From Rhizophagus irregularis (Eukaryota > Glomeromycota > Glomeromycetes > Glomerales > Glomeraceae), in the NCBI RefSeq assembly GCF_026210795.1, contig NC_089443.1:4216001-4280000 (forward strand): a DNA stretch of 64,000 bases, written 5' to 3'. Positions within the stretch are counted from its first letter, which is position 1. Every line of letters starts with the position of its first letter. Of the stretch, positions 33,756-45,176 are shown one piece after another. A program made the translations under genes and the position numbers. Below the pieces are notes generated by a model that was given only the letters and a program-made list of their open reading frames with translations, had not been told where the DNA came from and searched no databases.

Positions 33756-36700
33756 ATGTTTCGAAGTCGTTATATTTCATTTAATCCACATCGTATTTAT
33801 ATTAGACACCGTCATAGTAAAATTAATAAGATATCTTCACAAATATCAAATGAAAGAAATGTATCTGAAGATATTCATATGGAAGACGAGTCAGGTGAAG
33901 AACTTGACGAAACTAGTTCAAACAAATATAATGAACTCGGTAATGAAGATGAACTTTACGATGAAGGTGAACTTGACGAATATGAACTTGACGAGGAAGA
34001 TGAACTTGATGATGAAGATGAACCTGATGATGAAGATGAACCTGATGATGAAGACGAAATTGAATATGAACCTGATGAATATGTATCCGATGAACCGAAC
34101 GAAAATGAAAGTGACTATGAAGAATCGGAAGAACTTGATGACCTGGACATAAATGAAGAAGTTGTTGATGAGTCCTTAAAAAGTGAACAATTACCACACA
34201 CTAGCGGAGTGTTTGCGCCATATTTTAGTAACATTACGGAAGCCTTAATGTTTTGTTGGGTCCAAAAACATAACATATGTAAGTTACGTATTTTTAATCG
34301 AAACATGATTGATGATATTAGTGCTAACTCATATTTCTAGCTACCCATGCATATGATGAATTAGCGGATATAATTCATCATCAACAGTTCGAAAGTGAAG
34401 ACGTCGTGAAGAATAGTCGACGATTTAGGAAGTATAGGCAAAGGTTGCCTTTACTTCCAATCAGATCTCGTCAAATACACATCTCCAGCAAGAAAACGCC
34501 TTCAACATCAAAAAATATCGGAAATGCATATTATTTTTCTATTACCGATATTATTTGCCACGTTCTAAATAATCCTTTATCATTCAATCGCATGTATTTC
34601 GGACCAGGGCAATAGGTCGTAGAAAATAAAGAGCTCTGGCATGGGAACATTTGGAAGGAATCATTAAGATTTGGACAGGCATCTATCACGATTGCTGGAA
34701 GTAAGTTTAAGAACTGAATTGTGTTCTTTGCTAAATTTCCTTTAACAATTCTGCTAAATCTTTTTAGATAATTACTATTCTGGGGACTTCGTAACTTATA
34801 GAAAATCAAGTGGATCTCCAAAAGAAATTGGTCATATATTAGCGATTGTTCAGCAAGACAATGGACTAAAGATCAAGATCCAACGTGTTTTGTTGTATGA
34901 AGACTTACCGGTAAATTTACAGAGTAACGATCGAATGGAACGATCTGAAGAAGGCGAACTCTGGTTTCTGGATCGAGAAATGGATGACGCAACCATCAAC
35001 ATCAAACCACAAGTGATTTCTAGACGCGTTCCCATAACTATTCTTTACGATGATGATGTTATCGATCGCGATTCACTTAAAATTCGAGAGATACTTTACA
35101 AGTATAATGGGCACTGGAGATTAAGAGATGTCAAATATTCTTACTGACATCCTTCTGAATTCGCTGCGTTCGAAGAACCAACAACAGAACTTCCAGTATA
35201 CAAATTATATATCAATCTTTATTACGATGATTTTGGAACTTTTCGAAACGTTTACCATTCGCTAGGCGGTATATATATTCAAATTGGAAATATGCCATTT
35301 AGCGAAAGAAATCAGCTTAGGAATCACTTCGTGCTTGGGTTTGTTCCCTTCGGCGGCTGTTTCGACGACTTTATCAAACCATTTATTGAGGAAATGAAAC
35401 AACTTGAAGAAGGGAAAATCATGGATATACAAGGAAATAAAAGTCTTGTGATCGCAAGCATCGGAGATATAACTGCGGACTTACCCCAGGGAAACGATAT
35501 GGCAGGTGTGAAAAGACACGGTGCTACAAGAGGATGTCGCACCTGTAATGCAACTAAAGATTCCTGGACGGCCAATAATCTCGACTTACTATTAATTTCT
35601 CGTTATAAACATCTTGCGGATAAACAATTCGAAGAGATTTCTGCGGCACCAATGATAACAAGATGTAAAGAAATCGCCACAGAACACGGATTACAATTGC
35701 AACCTCCGATACTTGATTATTTGCGATGGGAAAGACATTTGCAATCACCTCAAGACGTATACCATGCTACCGCAGGAAAAGTGTTGAGACTCCTTAAAAT
35801 GACGATCGAATCATTTACTCTAGAAGGAAAATCAGCATTTCTCGCAAACTGGAAGACATTTGAATACCCAAGAACTTGGCATAAACTGCCAAATCCTATC
35901 TCTCACATCGACAGCTTTATGATGTCGGACTGTTTGCAATTAGCGATGATTTTTCCTTTTATACTAAATAGGTTCTTAAAACATCATCATTTCAAACAAT
36001 CTGAACTCACAAAACTTCAGCATCGAATGGGTATTTCTCGCAATGACTCGGCGACAAATTTATGGATAAGATGCTGGTCGGTAGTTGCAAGAACAATGGT
36101 AACAGTATTCAAAGGGTCTTTCACAGAAGACGATTATGTCGAATTGCGTGAATGCTTGGATAACGAAAGGAAACTATTGTCCCAGGTTTTGATTATTAAT
36201 TATTTATATCTCATTCACACTTAATCATTTACTAATAATTCATTATTACATATTTGTGCATACTAATTTAATATTAATTCATCAATTTAATATTATTAAC
36301 ATAAAAATTTTAATTATTTACAAATAGATGTTTGAAGAGTTTGAATGTCTGCTGAATTTACATATCAATTTCCATCTAATATTACATGCCAAAAATTATG
36401 CCACGTTGTTGAATACAAGCGTCGGAATGAAAGAAATGATTCACCGAATATTTAAAAACATTGTGCCACGAACGAACTTAAAGGATGTAAGCTTGGACCT
36501 GTTAAGACGCTACAATACGTTATTTGCATTGCGTTATCTAATGGATGGTGGAACAGACTTTCAATCTTCTAAGTCTAGCAGTGGATTTATGAGCATTTCG
36601 CAACACTTGAAACGCCTAATGAGTGATTGGTTCATCGCAAAAGACAAGAAGGTTAATGTAATGAATGATGGAAACGAAGATGTAAACGAAGGTATCAATA

Positions 36701-37305
36701 ACTAAAATACTCTTATTATTAATGAAAAGAAGGATTCTACTAACTCATTCTTTATAGTTTACTCTCCAGTCAGTTATATTTCAAATATATTGTTAAAGAA
36801 GCATATTAAATGAAAAGACGTCAACTTATCACTATTGACAAATTTCCGAGCTGAATTGGCATTAGCTTATGAAGATCTTGAAAAATACATAATTTCAAAC
36901 AACCAGCCGTCTTTTTTTGAATATGCAAGTTTCGTCTATATTAAAGAAAGTAGTGAAGCCATTCGATATGCTTTGCATATCGGAGATGTTGTTTCAATCG
37001 ATACTGATGAGTTCGGAGAAGGTCTTGCGACTGTGCAAGGGATATTTTGCCATCGGAGTGACCAAATTTTCACTTTTATTATCATCGACTGGTTTGAAAG
37101 CACAAGTCTGGTGAAGTTAGATTGCCCAATATACAAGTTACAAACGGGAAGAAGCCGGAGAAAGATTTTTCCCATTAGCGTAGTCAATGCAGTTAATAGA
37201 GTACATTTTATTCACAATTGTAATGATGGCGAATGTATTGGAGGCAATCATGATTTTAGAAACAAAACATACATTCGAAATATGTATTATTTCAATACGG
37301 TATAA
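33756..37305 (+). pseudogene. CACTA-like (Tnp2/Plavaka type) transposase, decayed by three stops
   Basis: Exons 33756-34278, 34341-34700, 34768-36185, 36328-36691 and 36758-37305 join in phase by GT-AG introns. The N-terminus is strongly acidic (Asp/Glu repeats, about 33890-34180). FNRMYFGPG and LWHGNIWKESLRFG are the conserved entry to Tnp2-like transposases. INLYYDDFG, then MDIQGNKSLVIASIGDITAD, LPQGNDMAGVKRHG and GCRTC match the Tnp2 core, including acidic residues likely to hold metal. The tail has HIGDVVSIDTDEFG and FTFIIIDWFES, like a BAH-type end. Three in-frame stops (TAG 34613, TGA 35145, TGA 36811) interrupt otherwise open exons, so the element is recently dead. Base composition is richer in G+C than the flanks. 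The family call rests on motif order. Terminal CACTA repeats were not located. Confidence 0.65.
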
Positions 37306-39639
37306 TATCAGTTTAAAATTCGAAAATGAAATGATTAGAAATTGATAATAATGATTTAATATTACTTTATTAGTTCTTAAACACTTCAAAAATAATACAT
37401 TTATAAAACTATTCTAAATTTTTACAATTTGTTAAATACAACTAAACTAATTTTTTATAATTCATATAATATTCATTATTTATTTATTTACGGTTTCGAT
37501 AATATTCATTTATTAATTTATTTATTTCTTCAAAACGAAATCGATTTAAATTATCTATCGATCATCTTAATATGCCGTAACTGCATATAGACAAATTCCA
37601 ATTAATTCGAAACTAAGTTGTGACCGAATCGTGCATTTGTTTTATCTTTAAAGTGAAGTTTCGGTTACGATCTGGGTTTGATTTAAAAAAATTCTGCAAA
37701 GAATTTAATATTACATTAGTTTTATAATGTATTAAGTAGATCAGTTTATAATCAATTATAATTACTAGCTGTTTATTTATATCTTATAATAATAACAAGA
37801 TGCATACTGAGTTCAATAGTCCATACATTAGTAATTTAAATAAAATTGAATTAAAGAGGAAAAAAATAAAATAAATTCATTTTAACGTGATTATATACTG
37901 TAGAAAATTTTGTTATATCTGTACTATTTCTTCCTATCTTTATTCTTTATAACTTTTATTAAGCATTCTAGGGCTAGGATTTTCTTTTCAAAAATTTCTA
38001 TTTGCATACTCGAGCCAAAAGTAACGTGAAATGAAATGTAATTTCTATGTGATCGAATTATGTTGTCAGAAACTTTCGTAATGTTAACAATATTGCTTTT
38101 TCAGAATTCATTAGAATTGAAGAACTAATAGATATTTTATAAGCTTTTTATTGATTTCTTCATAGGCATCACATTTTTCATAGCCATGCTACGATAATAT
38201 AGGTCATAAAATACATGCCGTAAGTAATAAATGGTGAGATGGATTTGCCTTGATCAATGCCATCTCAATGCTGTTATTATTAGGATCATTTGTCTGCAAG
38301 ATGATGATGGTAATGTGAGATCAATTTAGTTTTTATTTAAATAGATTCCATTTTGTAAATTGTTTACTCATTTTATATCATTTTTTGTAAATATAGTACT
38401 ATTAATAAATAAATTAATTGGAATAATAAGGGTAAAATTTTAAAAAGTTTCTATGCTATATGATAAAGGAATTAATGTATGATGTAAGTGTTAAATACGT
38501 AATGTTAATATGTAAAATACTGTATTTATAGAATATATTTATATAAAAATGGAATATATTATTAAAACATGTTTGCCTGAATCAAGTTTGTGATAAATAA
38601 ATCATAATTGTTTTTATTTTGTTTCAGAAAGGCCTAAATCAATTTTTTGAATTCAGATGTTGATAATATTATATGATTGTTTTAATGAAATATTTTTAAA
38701 GTTGAATAAGGAATAAAAATTTAATTAAAATTCGGTCTATTTTTAAAATAAAATAATAAAAATGTTTATTTTTTTAAAAAAAAAGAGATAGTAGATCGAC
38801 TATCCATCTTGTCTATTATATTATTAAAAAATTTGGTCTAAGCCACGTTACTTATTGCGAGAATTGAGATTTACTGCAGAGACAATTTAACGATAAGTGA
38901 GCGCTTAATGATAATATAATTTCATTGTTATTTATCAACATATTAGTTCCATCAATTTCTTTAATATAATAATGATAATGCAAATGATTTTTTTATTTTT
39001 TTAAAAATTATTGACAATTTCATATAAGATACAGTCAATTCATTTTTGTTATTACTTTTGTAATTTCCCTATAAAAAATTTTACAAAAAAATAATCACAT
39101 GTCTGAGTTTCTTTGGAAATATAAAATATAAAAATATAAAAATAATAATATAATAATATAAAATAATTTAAAATATAAAAAGATATAAAAATATAAAATT
39201 AAAAATATAAAAATATAAAAAATTATCTCCGTGCACCTAAATATCTTCTATTATGACGCCACCTTCTACTATGGTGGGTCTTTAATAATAATAAAAACTA
39301 GAAAAATGATCATTTATCAGAATTTTATCCAGAATTTTTTTTATAGGGTATGTTAATAGGCTCATCTCGAAAATCAATTCAAAAATAATATCCTTAAGAG
39401 CTTTTGGTGACTTTCTAGAAAAATTCATTCCATTTTGACTACCAACTTTTCCTAGCTTTCCAAACTCATTTTTATTACCGTTACTAATGAACCTTAGGAT
39501 CCAGTCTCCTCTGTGACTAATCCATGTAAAATTCCCTGGTTTAATCTTTCTGCTATGGCTGTCCAAATGATTTGAAACTGTTATTCGCCCTTGCAGCTGT
39601 TTCCCAAATCATCTAAATTTGTATAGCTCTATATATATT
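37306..39639. other. Gene-free AT-rich stretch
   Basis: No supported gene. 39117-39220 is a run of AAATATAAAA-type simple repeat. The minus frame at 39282-39566 (94 codons, with GNFTWISHRGDWILRFISNG) has fairly normal composition and may be a scrap of an old coding sequence, but no family is recognised. The right terminus of the CACTA-like element should lie in the first part but could not be found. Confidence 0.35.
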
Positions 39640-41560
39640 TTGGAATCAATTATTTAAAGAATATGATTAAATCAAATCTCAATCTTAATTTCTTCTTCAT
39701 GGTGTTGATGAATAAATAAGCTTGCGCTTCTTAATTATTATACAAGTACATGCTTAGTTTAATTCATCTTAAAGCAAGTATATGACTTTAATAATAATGA
39801 AAATAGTGGGTCTTCTCTATTTTTTAATAATAAATTGGTATAATTATTCAGTACCTCCTCACTTTCAATACTTAAAGCTATATTACTAAAAGATAATGGA
39901 GAGCTTATGTGACTTATTGAACAATTTAACAGAGTTTTATGCTGATTTTCCAATTTAAAATGAAAGGATTTTAAATCTACTTGAAGTAATGTTGGTAATT
40001 CATTATTTAAATAATGAAATTCTATTTCATAAAAGCTTTATAAAAATAATTTAAAATAATTTAAAATAATTCCCTTTCACTTTATTTTTTTTAACATAGT
40101 TAAAGAAATATAATATTGTTTCATGCTTTCTTGATCCACATGTTTTCCAGATGGTCTTGATCTTTCAATAACAAGTTCTTCTTCCTTTAAAGGGGTTTAA
40201 TGTCCAGAAAAATAATCTAATACTTTCTAGTATTAACAGTCTTGGCAATGGCATTATTTATCAGGTAGATTCAGATGTCACCCTTCCAATAAGGATTATA
40301 ACAAAAATTTTCTGATATTGTACTTAATGATAATACATATAAGACTAATAAGTTAATATATATCTAAGCATTTTTATAGTTTTTCACAAAATTCAACTTG
40401 CTTAACTTGTTGTTATTTGAACCTTCTCATGATTGATCTTTGGCTTGGTGTACCAGCTTTTTGCTTTTTTTTTGACTTTTTTTTTGACTTTCTACACTTT
40501 GTGAACTCTGTATTCCAGCATAAAACTGAAATGGCATATATGCTTTAGCCCAACTAATCTGATTAGCATATAATGTTCTAGTCATATACTCTTCTGATTA
40601 GAATGATAACTATAGAAGATTTGAAATGCAGCTAATGCATTTATAGATGATGTTCAATAAATACTTTGAACATTTCTAAGTAGTGGCTATTAAAACTATT
40701 GGAATAAAATTTTGGATGACTTTTAGTGTATGTTGATCCAAACTTTTAGAGCCAAGTTGTCATCATCCATAAATATTTGTGTTTCTTGATATTTGGACAT
40801 GAATAAATAATATAATTATTTAATGAATCATCACTATTATTAATATAAAATTTTTTTGTAAATATCTAAATTTTGAATAATGATTCATTTGTTGGTTGGA
40901 AATTACCAGATTTAAATTTAATTTTGAAAAATACAGTTCTTCAAAACTATTATAATTACTTTTGTTATTAAGTGATAGTACTTGCAATTTGTTAAAATTA
41001 TTCAAAGGGTCTTCAATCTCGGTTACAAATTCTTCTTTTGTTGATGAACTCAATTTGTTTAATAAATATAACTCTGAACAGAAATAAAATTCTGCAAATA
41101 TATAGTAGTGTTTATATGTCATATCTAAAAATTGTATATTGCAATATATTTGTGATAGTTGATGATAAAAATTAGGAGAATGATCCAAATGGCAATTTAA
41201 TTGTGAAAGATCATGTTTACTTTAAGCAATTAAACCAAGTTTGTTGCATTTTGTTTTTAGTGTACATCTAATATTTTTGAGTAACTACAATAGCTCATCT
41301 GATACAATTAACCAATCACTTTTTTTTTTATTATTAATACAAAACCTTTTCATATATTTCTTTGTAATCTTCTGGGATGGTTTCTTTTATAGTATTTAGG
41401 AATCTAGTTTTCCACGTGACTTCTAAACCAACCCAGTTGTCAGAATCTGATAAAGCTTTTATTAATAGATAAATGAGACAGTTCTTAAAAAGATTGGTAA
41501 TTTTAATTGTGAGGTTTTTGCAACATGACGCTTAATCAAATAGTAGAGTTATTGAAGAAT
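39640..41560 (-). pseudogene. Heavily decayed F-box/LRR-like gene
   Basis: Fragments on the minus strand read like the family at 14524 and 19260: NWVGLEVTWKTRF and IKETIPEDYKEIYEK near 41340-41440, then HSPNFYHQLSQIYCNIQFLD (compare FYQLSQTCYNIQSF of the live gene) with LNNFNKLQVLSLNNKSN in the open part 41188-40820, and SLLLKSYTCFKMN near 39760. Many stops and frame changes separate them. The limits are approximate. It is the oldest-looking of the F-box ruins here. Confidence 0.45.
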
Positions 41561-42865
41561 AGTTTACTATTTTAATAGGATCCCGGACAATTATATGAGA
41601 TGTGGGGAAAAAAATGATAAAATTTGAAAAAATTTACCCACCCGAGCCTTCTAATATTTCTAAAGCCTCAAACATTTTGTTTAAGGGTGGTTGATATTCC
41701 AATAAATCGTTAGGAAATTGAATCTTCTTGAAGTCTTGTATCACTTTTTGGGACTAGAATTTCATTATCACAAAATATCCTTTGATTCATTTGTAATTCA
41801 ATATACTTCTTCATAATATTCTTGCAGAAATTGAACACCAGATAAAGATATGAATAAGCATGAATATAAGGAAGCTTAAAACTTCCAATTTGTTTGAAAC
41901 TCATACAATTTATAAGTTCATAATTGATATTTTCTACTAACTGGGTTGACAGCTACTAAATACTCTCTTGCATTTTGCCGATTTGAAATTTTGGAATTTA
42001 CTGGTACAAATCTATATTTAACAAGAGAATGGAAGAGGTTGTTTAGGTCAAAATGAGGAAGATACCAATGAGGAGGAGGAAGATCAATGAAAATGTTGAG
42101 AGTAATGAAGATGAAAGGGAGATACTGATATTAAAAGTGATATTAAGAATGAAAGTGAGGATGTGAAAAAGAGTGAGCAAAGAGAGTAGGGCTAGGATGA
42201 GAAGGGAACAGGAAAAAAAAATTCTTTTTGTAATCAATTATTTTTAGACTTTTATAAAATTTTGTTTGCAAAATTAATAGTAAATTCAAATAAATTAATG
42301 AGGTTTCAAACAAGCTAAATATTTTACAATTTTTTTTTGATTTTTTCTAGTTCATAATTAATGATTTTTCACATTAAATAATTATAATTGTATTCCAAAT
42401 TGGTTAATTTTCTTTTTTTATCTCATTTCTATATATACTATACTTGCATCAGTTAAAGTTTTATTCTTGCTTTTTTTAGTTTATGATTTTCATATGATTA
42501 TTTAATTTTCATATGATTATTTATAATTGTCAGTTAATTTTTCATAACGTTATTGTTTATCTTATATTGATTTTTATAAATATATACTACCCCTTGATTG
42601 CCCCAAGTATTAATATGCTTTTGTTACAACATTAACTATATACAGTAATTAATGGAAGTAAAAATATAATAATAAAGCGTATGAGAGAATGAGATTTATT
42701 TATACAATTATAAAAATAGTAACAACTAAGCCTAATTGATGTGGCTTCCTGATGGGCTTATTTACCCATAAAAATAGTAACAACTAAGCCATTGATGTGG
42801 TTTCCTGACGGGTTAACAACAGTGTATATAGAAAATTTTAAAAACCAATGAATATACAGTATATA
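41561..42865. other. Intergenic stretch with short direct repeats
   Basis: No gene is supported; the minus frame 41904-41710 is open but unrecognised. At 42715-42835 a phrase TAACAACTAAGCC followed by TTGATGTGG and TTTCCTGACGGG (or close) occurs twice, about 60 bp apart. A polar purine-rich strand at 42040-42230 gives misleading hydrophobic frames on the other strand. Confidence 0.4.
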
Positions 42866-42879
42866 ATATATAGGATTGT
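42866..42879. repeat. Target-site duplication, left copy
   Basis: TATATAGGATTGTT. The same 14 bp recur at 45163-45176 on the far side of the retroposed element. Confidence 0.75.
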
Positions 42880-42908
42880 TTTTTTTTTATTTTTATTTTT
42901 AAAATATA

Positions 42909-42996
42909 GACTCGACTGGGGTCGAACGCTAAATAGGAATAAACATGGTCTAAAAGATCAATAAATTCTAAGCTAGTGTTCTACCCAACCTCTCAG
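42909..42996 (-). other. tRNA-like sequence at the 3' end of the retroposed element
   Basis: The minus strand reads GGTTGGGTAGAACACTAGCT (like a tRNA D-loop and A box), then about 45 bases, then GCGTTCGACCCC (like the T-loop B box) and GTCGAGTC. No matching 5' acceptor strand is present, so it is not a working tRNA gene. Such tRNA-derived parts are common in SINEs, but usually at the 5' end. Confidence 0.45.
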
Positions 42997-43271
42997 GAGG
43001 AGCCTGAAGGGGTCGTCTTGCCCATTATTCTATAGAACAATCAAGCATAACCTGGAGTCTAAACAAAACCAGTAAAAAAAGAACGAGAAAATAAAAAAAG
43101 GAAAAACTAAAAATACAAGGGAAAGGAACAAAACGTAACAAAAGGTGAGTTCATGTATATCACTGGAATCCGTATTTTTCTTTTGTCATAAAGACACCAC
43201 ACGTAAATACTGTCAGGTGTGGAATGGTGCATTATTTAAAGGTCCGGTGTTGTTGTACTCAATCAAGTGAG

Positions 43272-44852
43272 TTAATCATGTGACGGCGTAGGCGGGAATT
43301 CCACAACGGAAGGTCCTTCACTAGCCGAGAAGTAAGTAATGTCGCTCATGGTAGTGTGCGAATCATTGTCCGGGGGAGGTGTACGCCGGAAATAGAGGTT
43401 CGAATCATTAAAGATTTGTTGATCCTTCTTTTTGATGTGGTAAGAAACGTTAGGAGGTGATTGTATAGAATTCATCATGACGAATTTGGCATGATGTTGG
43501 CGGTATAGCTCAACCGCTTTGGAATAACCGTAATTGTATTGGGGGATCGAACTGACATTATAGCGTCGTCTAATATTATAATCAAACAGGTTAATATTAT
43601 ACGTAACGTAATAATATGTACGCTGGTCTCCAACAAAACCAGCAGGTAGGGGAGGTAATTGTTTCTTGAGACGGTTGCGTTTTTTAGTGCGACGGATCCA
43701 ATTCTTGATCCTTTGACATGCGCGTATTTGATTATAGTGCCTAAGACCATTAGGCGAATTTTTGAAAGCGTCAGAAAGTTGTGTAGGTGTACGTCCTATG
43801 TAACGGTCCGGGAGATGATGGATGGTTTTAAAAACCATTTGTCCAGGGGAGTTAGGAAGTAAGTGAGGTAGGATAGTCTGGTTGGAGTGGTTACGTCTGA
43901 GTGTAGACGTAATAAATCTATTCCATCGTGCCTGCTGTTGAGGTGAACGAACCGCATCGAAACGTAACGTGCGGTATTGTTTGTAATATGGTTGAACCGT
44001 TTTATTGTCAATGCTAGGTAAATTTAAATCAGCCGAGCGAAATCGTTTAAATTGAACGACATAGCTAATGCCGAGGCGATTAGAATGAATTTCTTTGTGG
44101 TTCTTTTTATTCTTGTGATGTCGGTTTACCGTACGGTTAAACTGTTCAGCGTAGAACCTAGGCTCTACTGGATGACGAGTAGTAGTGTGCGAGACCTGTC
44201 GGATCAGTTTGAGATGAGCTCCGCAACGCCAACGATTATTTGATTGTACGAAGGCAGGGGGGTGGATACATAGTGAGCCCACATTCTTACCAGGTGCAAA
44301 ATGTAGCGTGCCGCAAGGGAAATAAAAACCCAGGTAGATCACGTGGGGGCCGCAGCTGAACCGGATAAATGTTTTAGTTTTTCTATCGCTATTATCAGTC
44401 GATTCTAATCGATATCGTAGTGCTAGAAGTTTTTCTTTTAATAAATGGCGTAAACGGTTAAAGTATTTGTTCACAGCATCCTTGTGAAATTGTCTATTTA
44501 AAGAAAAGACAAATGTGAGATAGATTCCTAAAATGTAATTTAAATTTGGTTTGTTAGATGTAGATCGAAATGTATGACGATGATTTTTTGATAATTCAAT
44601 ATCATTGGTGTAAATCAGGTATTTGTCAATTTCCGTAAGAGGAAGATCGGCTTTTTCAGACAGCCGAAGAAGGTAATATCGTCCTTTTCTAGTATTGTAC
44701 AAAGTTCCACTGCCACGAGTGTCACATGACAGGTAGGGCGAGAGCTTGGAAATTCTCATGGAAATGTTAAAAAATTTTGTAATAGGTTTGTAAAGACGTA
44801 AAATAGCCTGTGAAACAGGCGGAGGGGTAGTAGAGTCGGGTGAAGAGTCCAT
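43272..44852 (-). CDS. Unrecognised basic 526-residue protein of the retroposed element
   Basis: A single clean frame starting MDSSPDSTTPPPVSQAILRL and ending in VEFPPTPSHD. It is rich in Arg, His, Asn and Tyr, with basic tracts (NRTVNRHHKNKKNHKEIHSN, RIKNWIRRTKKRNRLKK) suited to nucleic-acid binding. A compact central part holds FIRFSCGPHVIYLGFYFPCG and RWRCGAHLKLIRQ with three cysteines. No reverse transcriptase, endonuclease, DDE or capsid motif was recognised. It could be an ORF1-like RNA-binding protein of a nonautonomous retroposon, or a host gene copied by retroposition. Frame, length and composition argue for real coding; the function is unknown. Confidence 0.6.
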   Translation of the reverse strand: MDSSPDSTTPPPVSQAILRLYKPITKFFNISMRISKLSPYLSCDTRGSGTLYNTRKGRYYLLRLSEKADLPLTEIDKYLIYTNDIELSKNHRHTFRSTSNKPNLNYILGIYLTFVFSLNRQFHKDAVNKYFNRLRHLLKEKLLALRYRLESTDNSDRKTKTFIRFSCGPHVIYLGFYFPCGTLHFAPGKNVGSLCIHPPAFVQSNNRWRCGAHLKLIRQVSHTTTRHPVEPRFYAEQFNRTVNRHHKNKKNHKEIHSNRLGISYVVQFKRFRSADLNLPSIDNKTVQPYYKQYRTLRFDAVRSPQQQARWNRFITSTLRRNHSNQTILPHLLPNSPGQMVFKTIHHLPDRYIGRTPTQLSDAFKNSPNGLRHYNQIRACQRIKNWIRRTKKRNRLKKQLPPLPAGFVGDQRTYYYVTYNINLFDYNIRRRYNVSSIPQYNYGYSKAVELYRQHHAKFVMMNSIQSPPNVSYHIKKKDQQIFNDSNLYFRRTPPPDNDSHTTMSDITYFSASEGPSVVEFPPTPSHD

Positions 44853-45162
44853 AGGCCGAGCTTGAGAAGGCTTTGTGAGTTTATGTCAGAGGAAGAGTGG
44901 TACTTCATAAAAAGACCGGTAAAAAAAAAAATTTGTTCCAACTTTTAACACGCAGGACAACAGGGCAAGGAAAATGGACAAGTGACTCGAGAAAAGTAAA
45001 TAATAAGGTAATAATAAAGTGTGTGTGAAAGTGTTGTAAGGTGGGAAAACTCTAACGAGACTAGACGGAGACAAACGTTTTTGTAAAATTTAAAAAAAAT
45101 TAACGCACGACGTTGTCAAAAAATTTTTTCCGAAATTTGTGGGAAAGAGTTTTTTTTTTTTG

Positions 45163-45176
45163 TATATAGGATTGTT
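45163..45176. repeat. Target-site duplication, right copy
   Basis: TATATAGGATTGTT, identical to 42866-42879. Confidence 0.75.

Larger units (their letters stand above)
42880..45162 (-). mobile_element. Retroposed element with intact 526-codon ORF and tRNA-like 3' end
   Basis: A 2.28-kb segment bounded by a perfect 14-bp duplication. Read on the minus strand it has a 5' leader of about 310 bp, one long open frame (44852-43272), a 3' untranslated part of about 250 bp, a tRNA-like stretch (42996-42909), and an A-rich tail next to the left duplication (AAAAATAAAAATAAAAAA). A long target duplication with an A-rich tail is the signature of LINE-type target-primed insertion. There is no reverse transcriptase and no LTR, so it probably moved with help from a LINE. 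Composition is richer in G+C than the flanks. The open frame and perfect duplication indicate a young insertion. Alternative: a retrocopy of an ordinary mRNA. Confidence 0.7.

Noticed and set aside
33748-34197. Met/Asn- and His-rich frames over the acidic part of the transposase (both strands)
   Set aside because: Shadows of the Asp/Glu repeats read in other frames; only the acidic frame joins in phase to the transposase exons.
39117-39220. CRISPR-like array
   Set aside because: AAATATAAAA simple-sequence repeat without unique spacers, in a eukaryotic genome.
42909-42996. Functional tRNA gene
   Set aside because: A- and B-box-like parts are present, but there is no matching 5' acceptor strand and no convincing anticodon arm.
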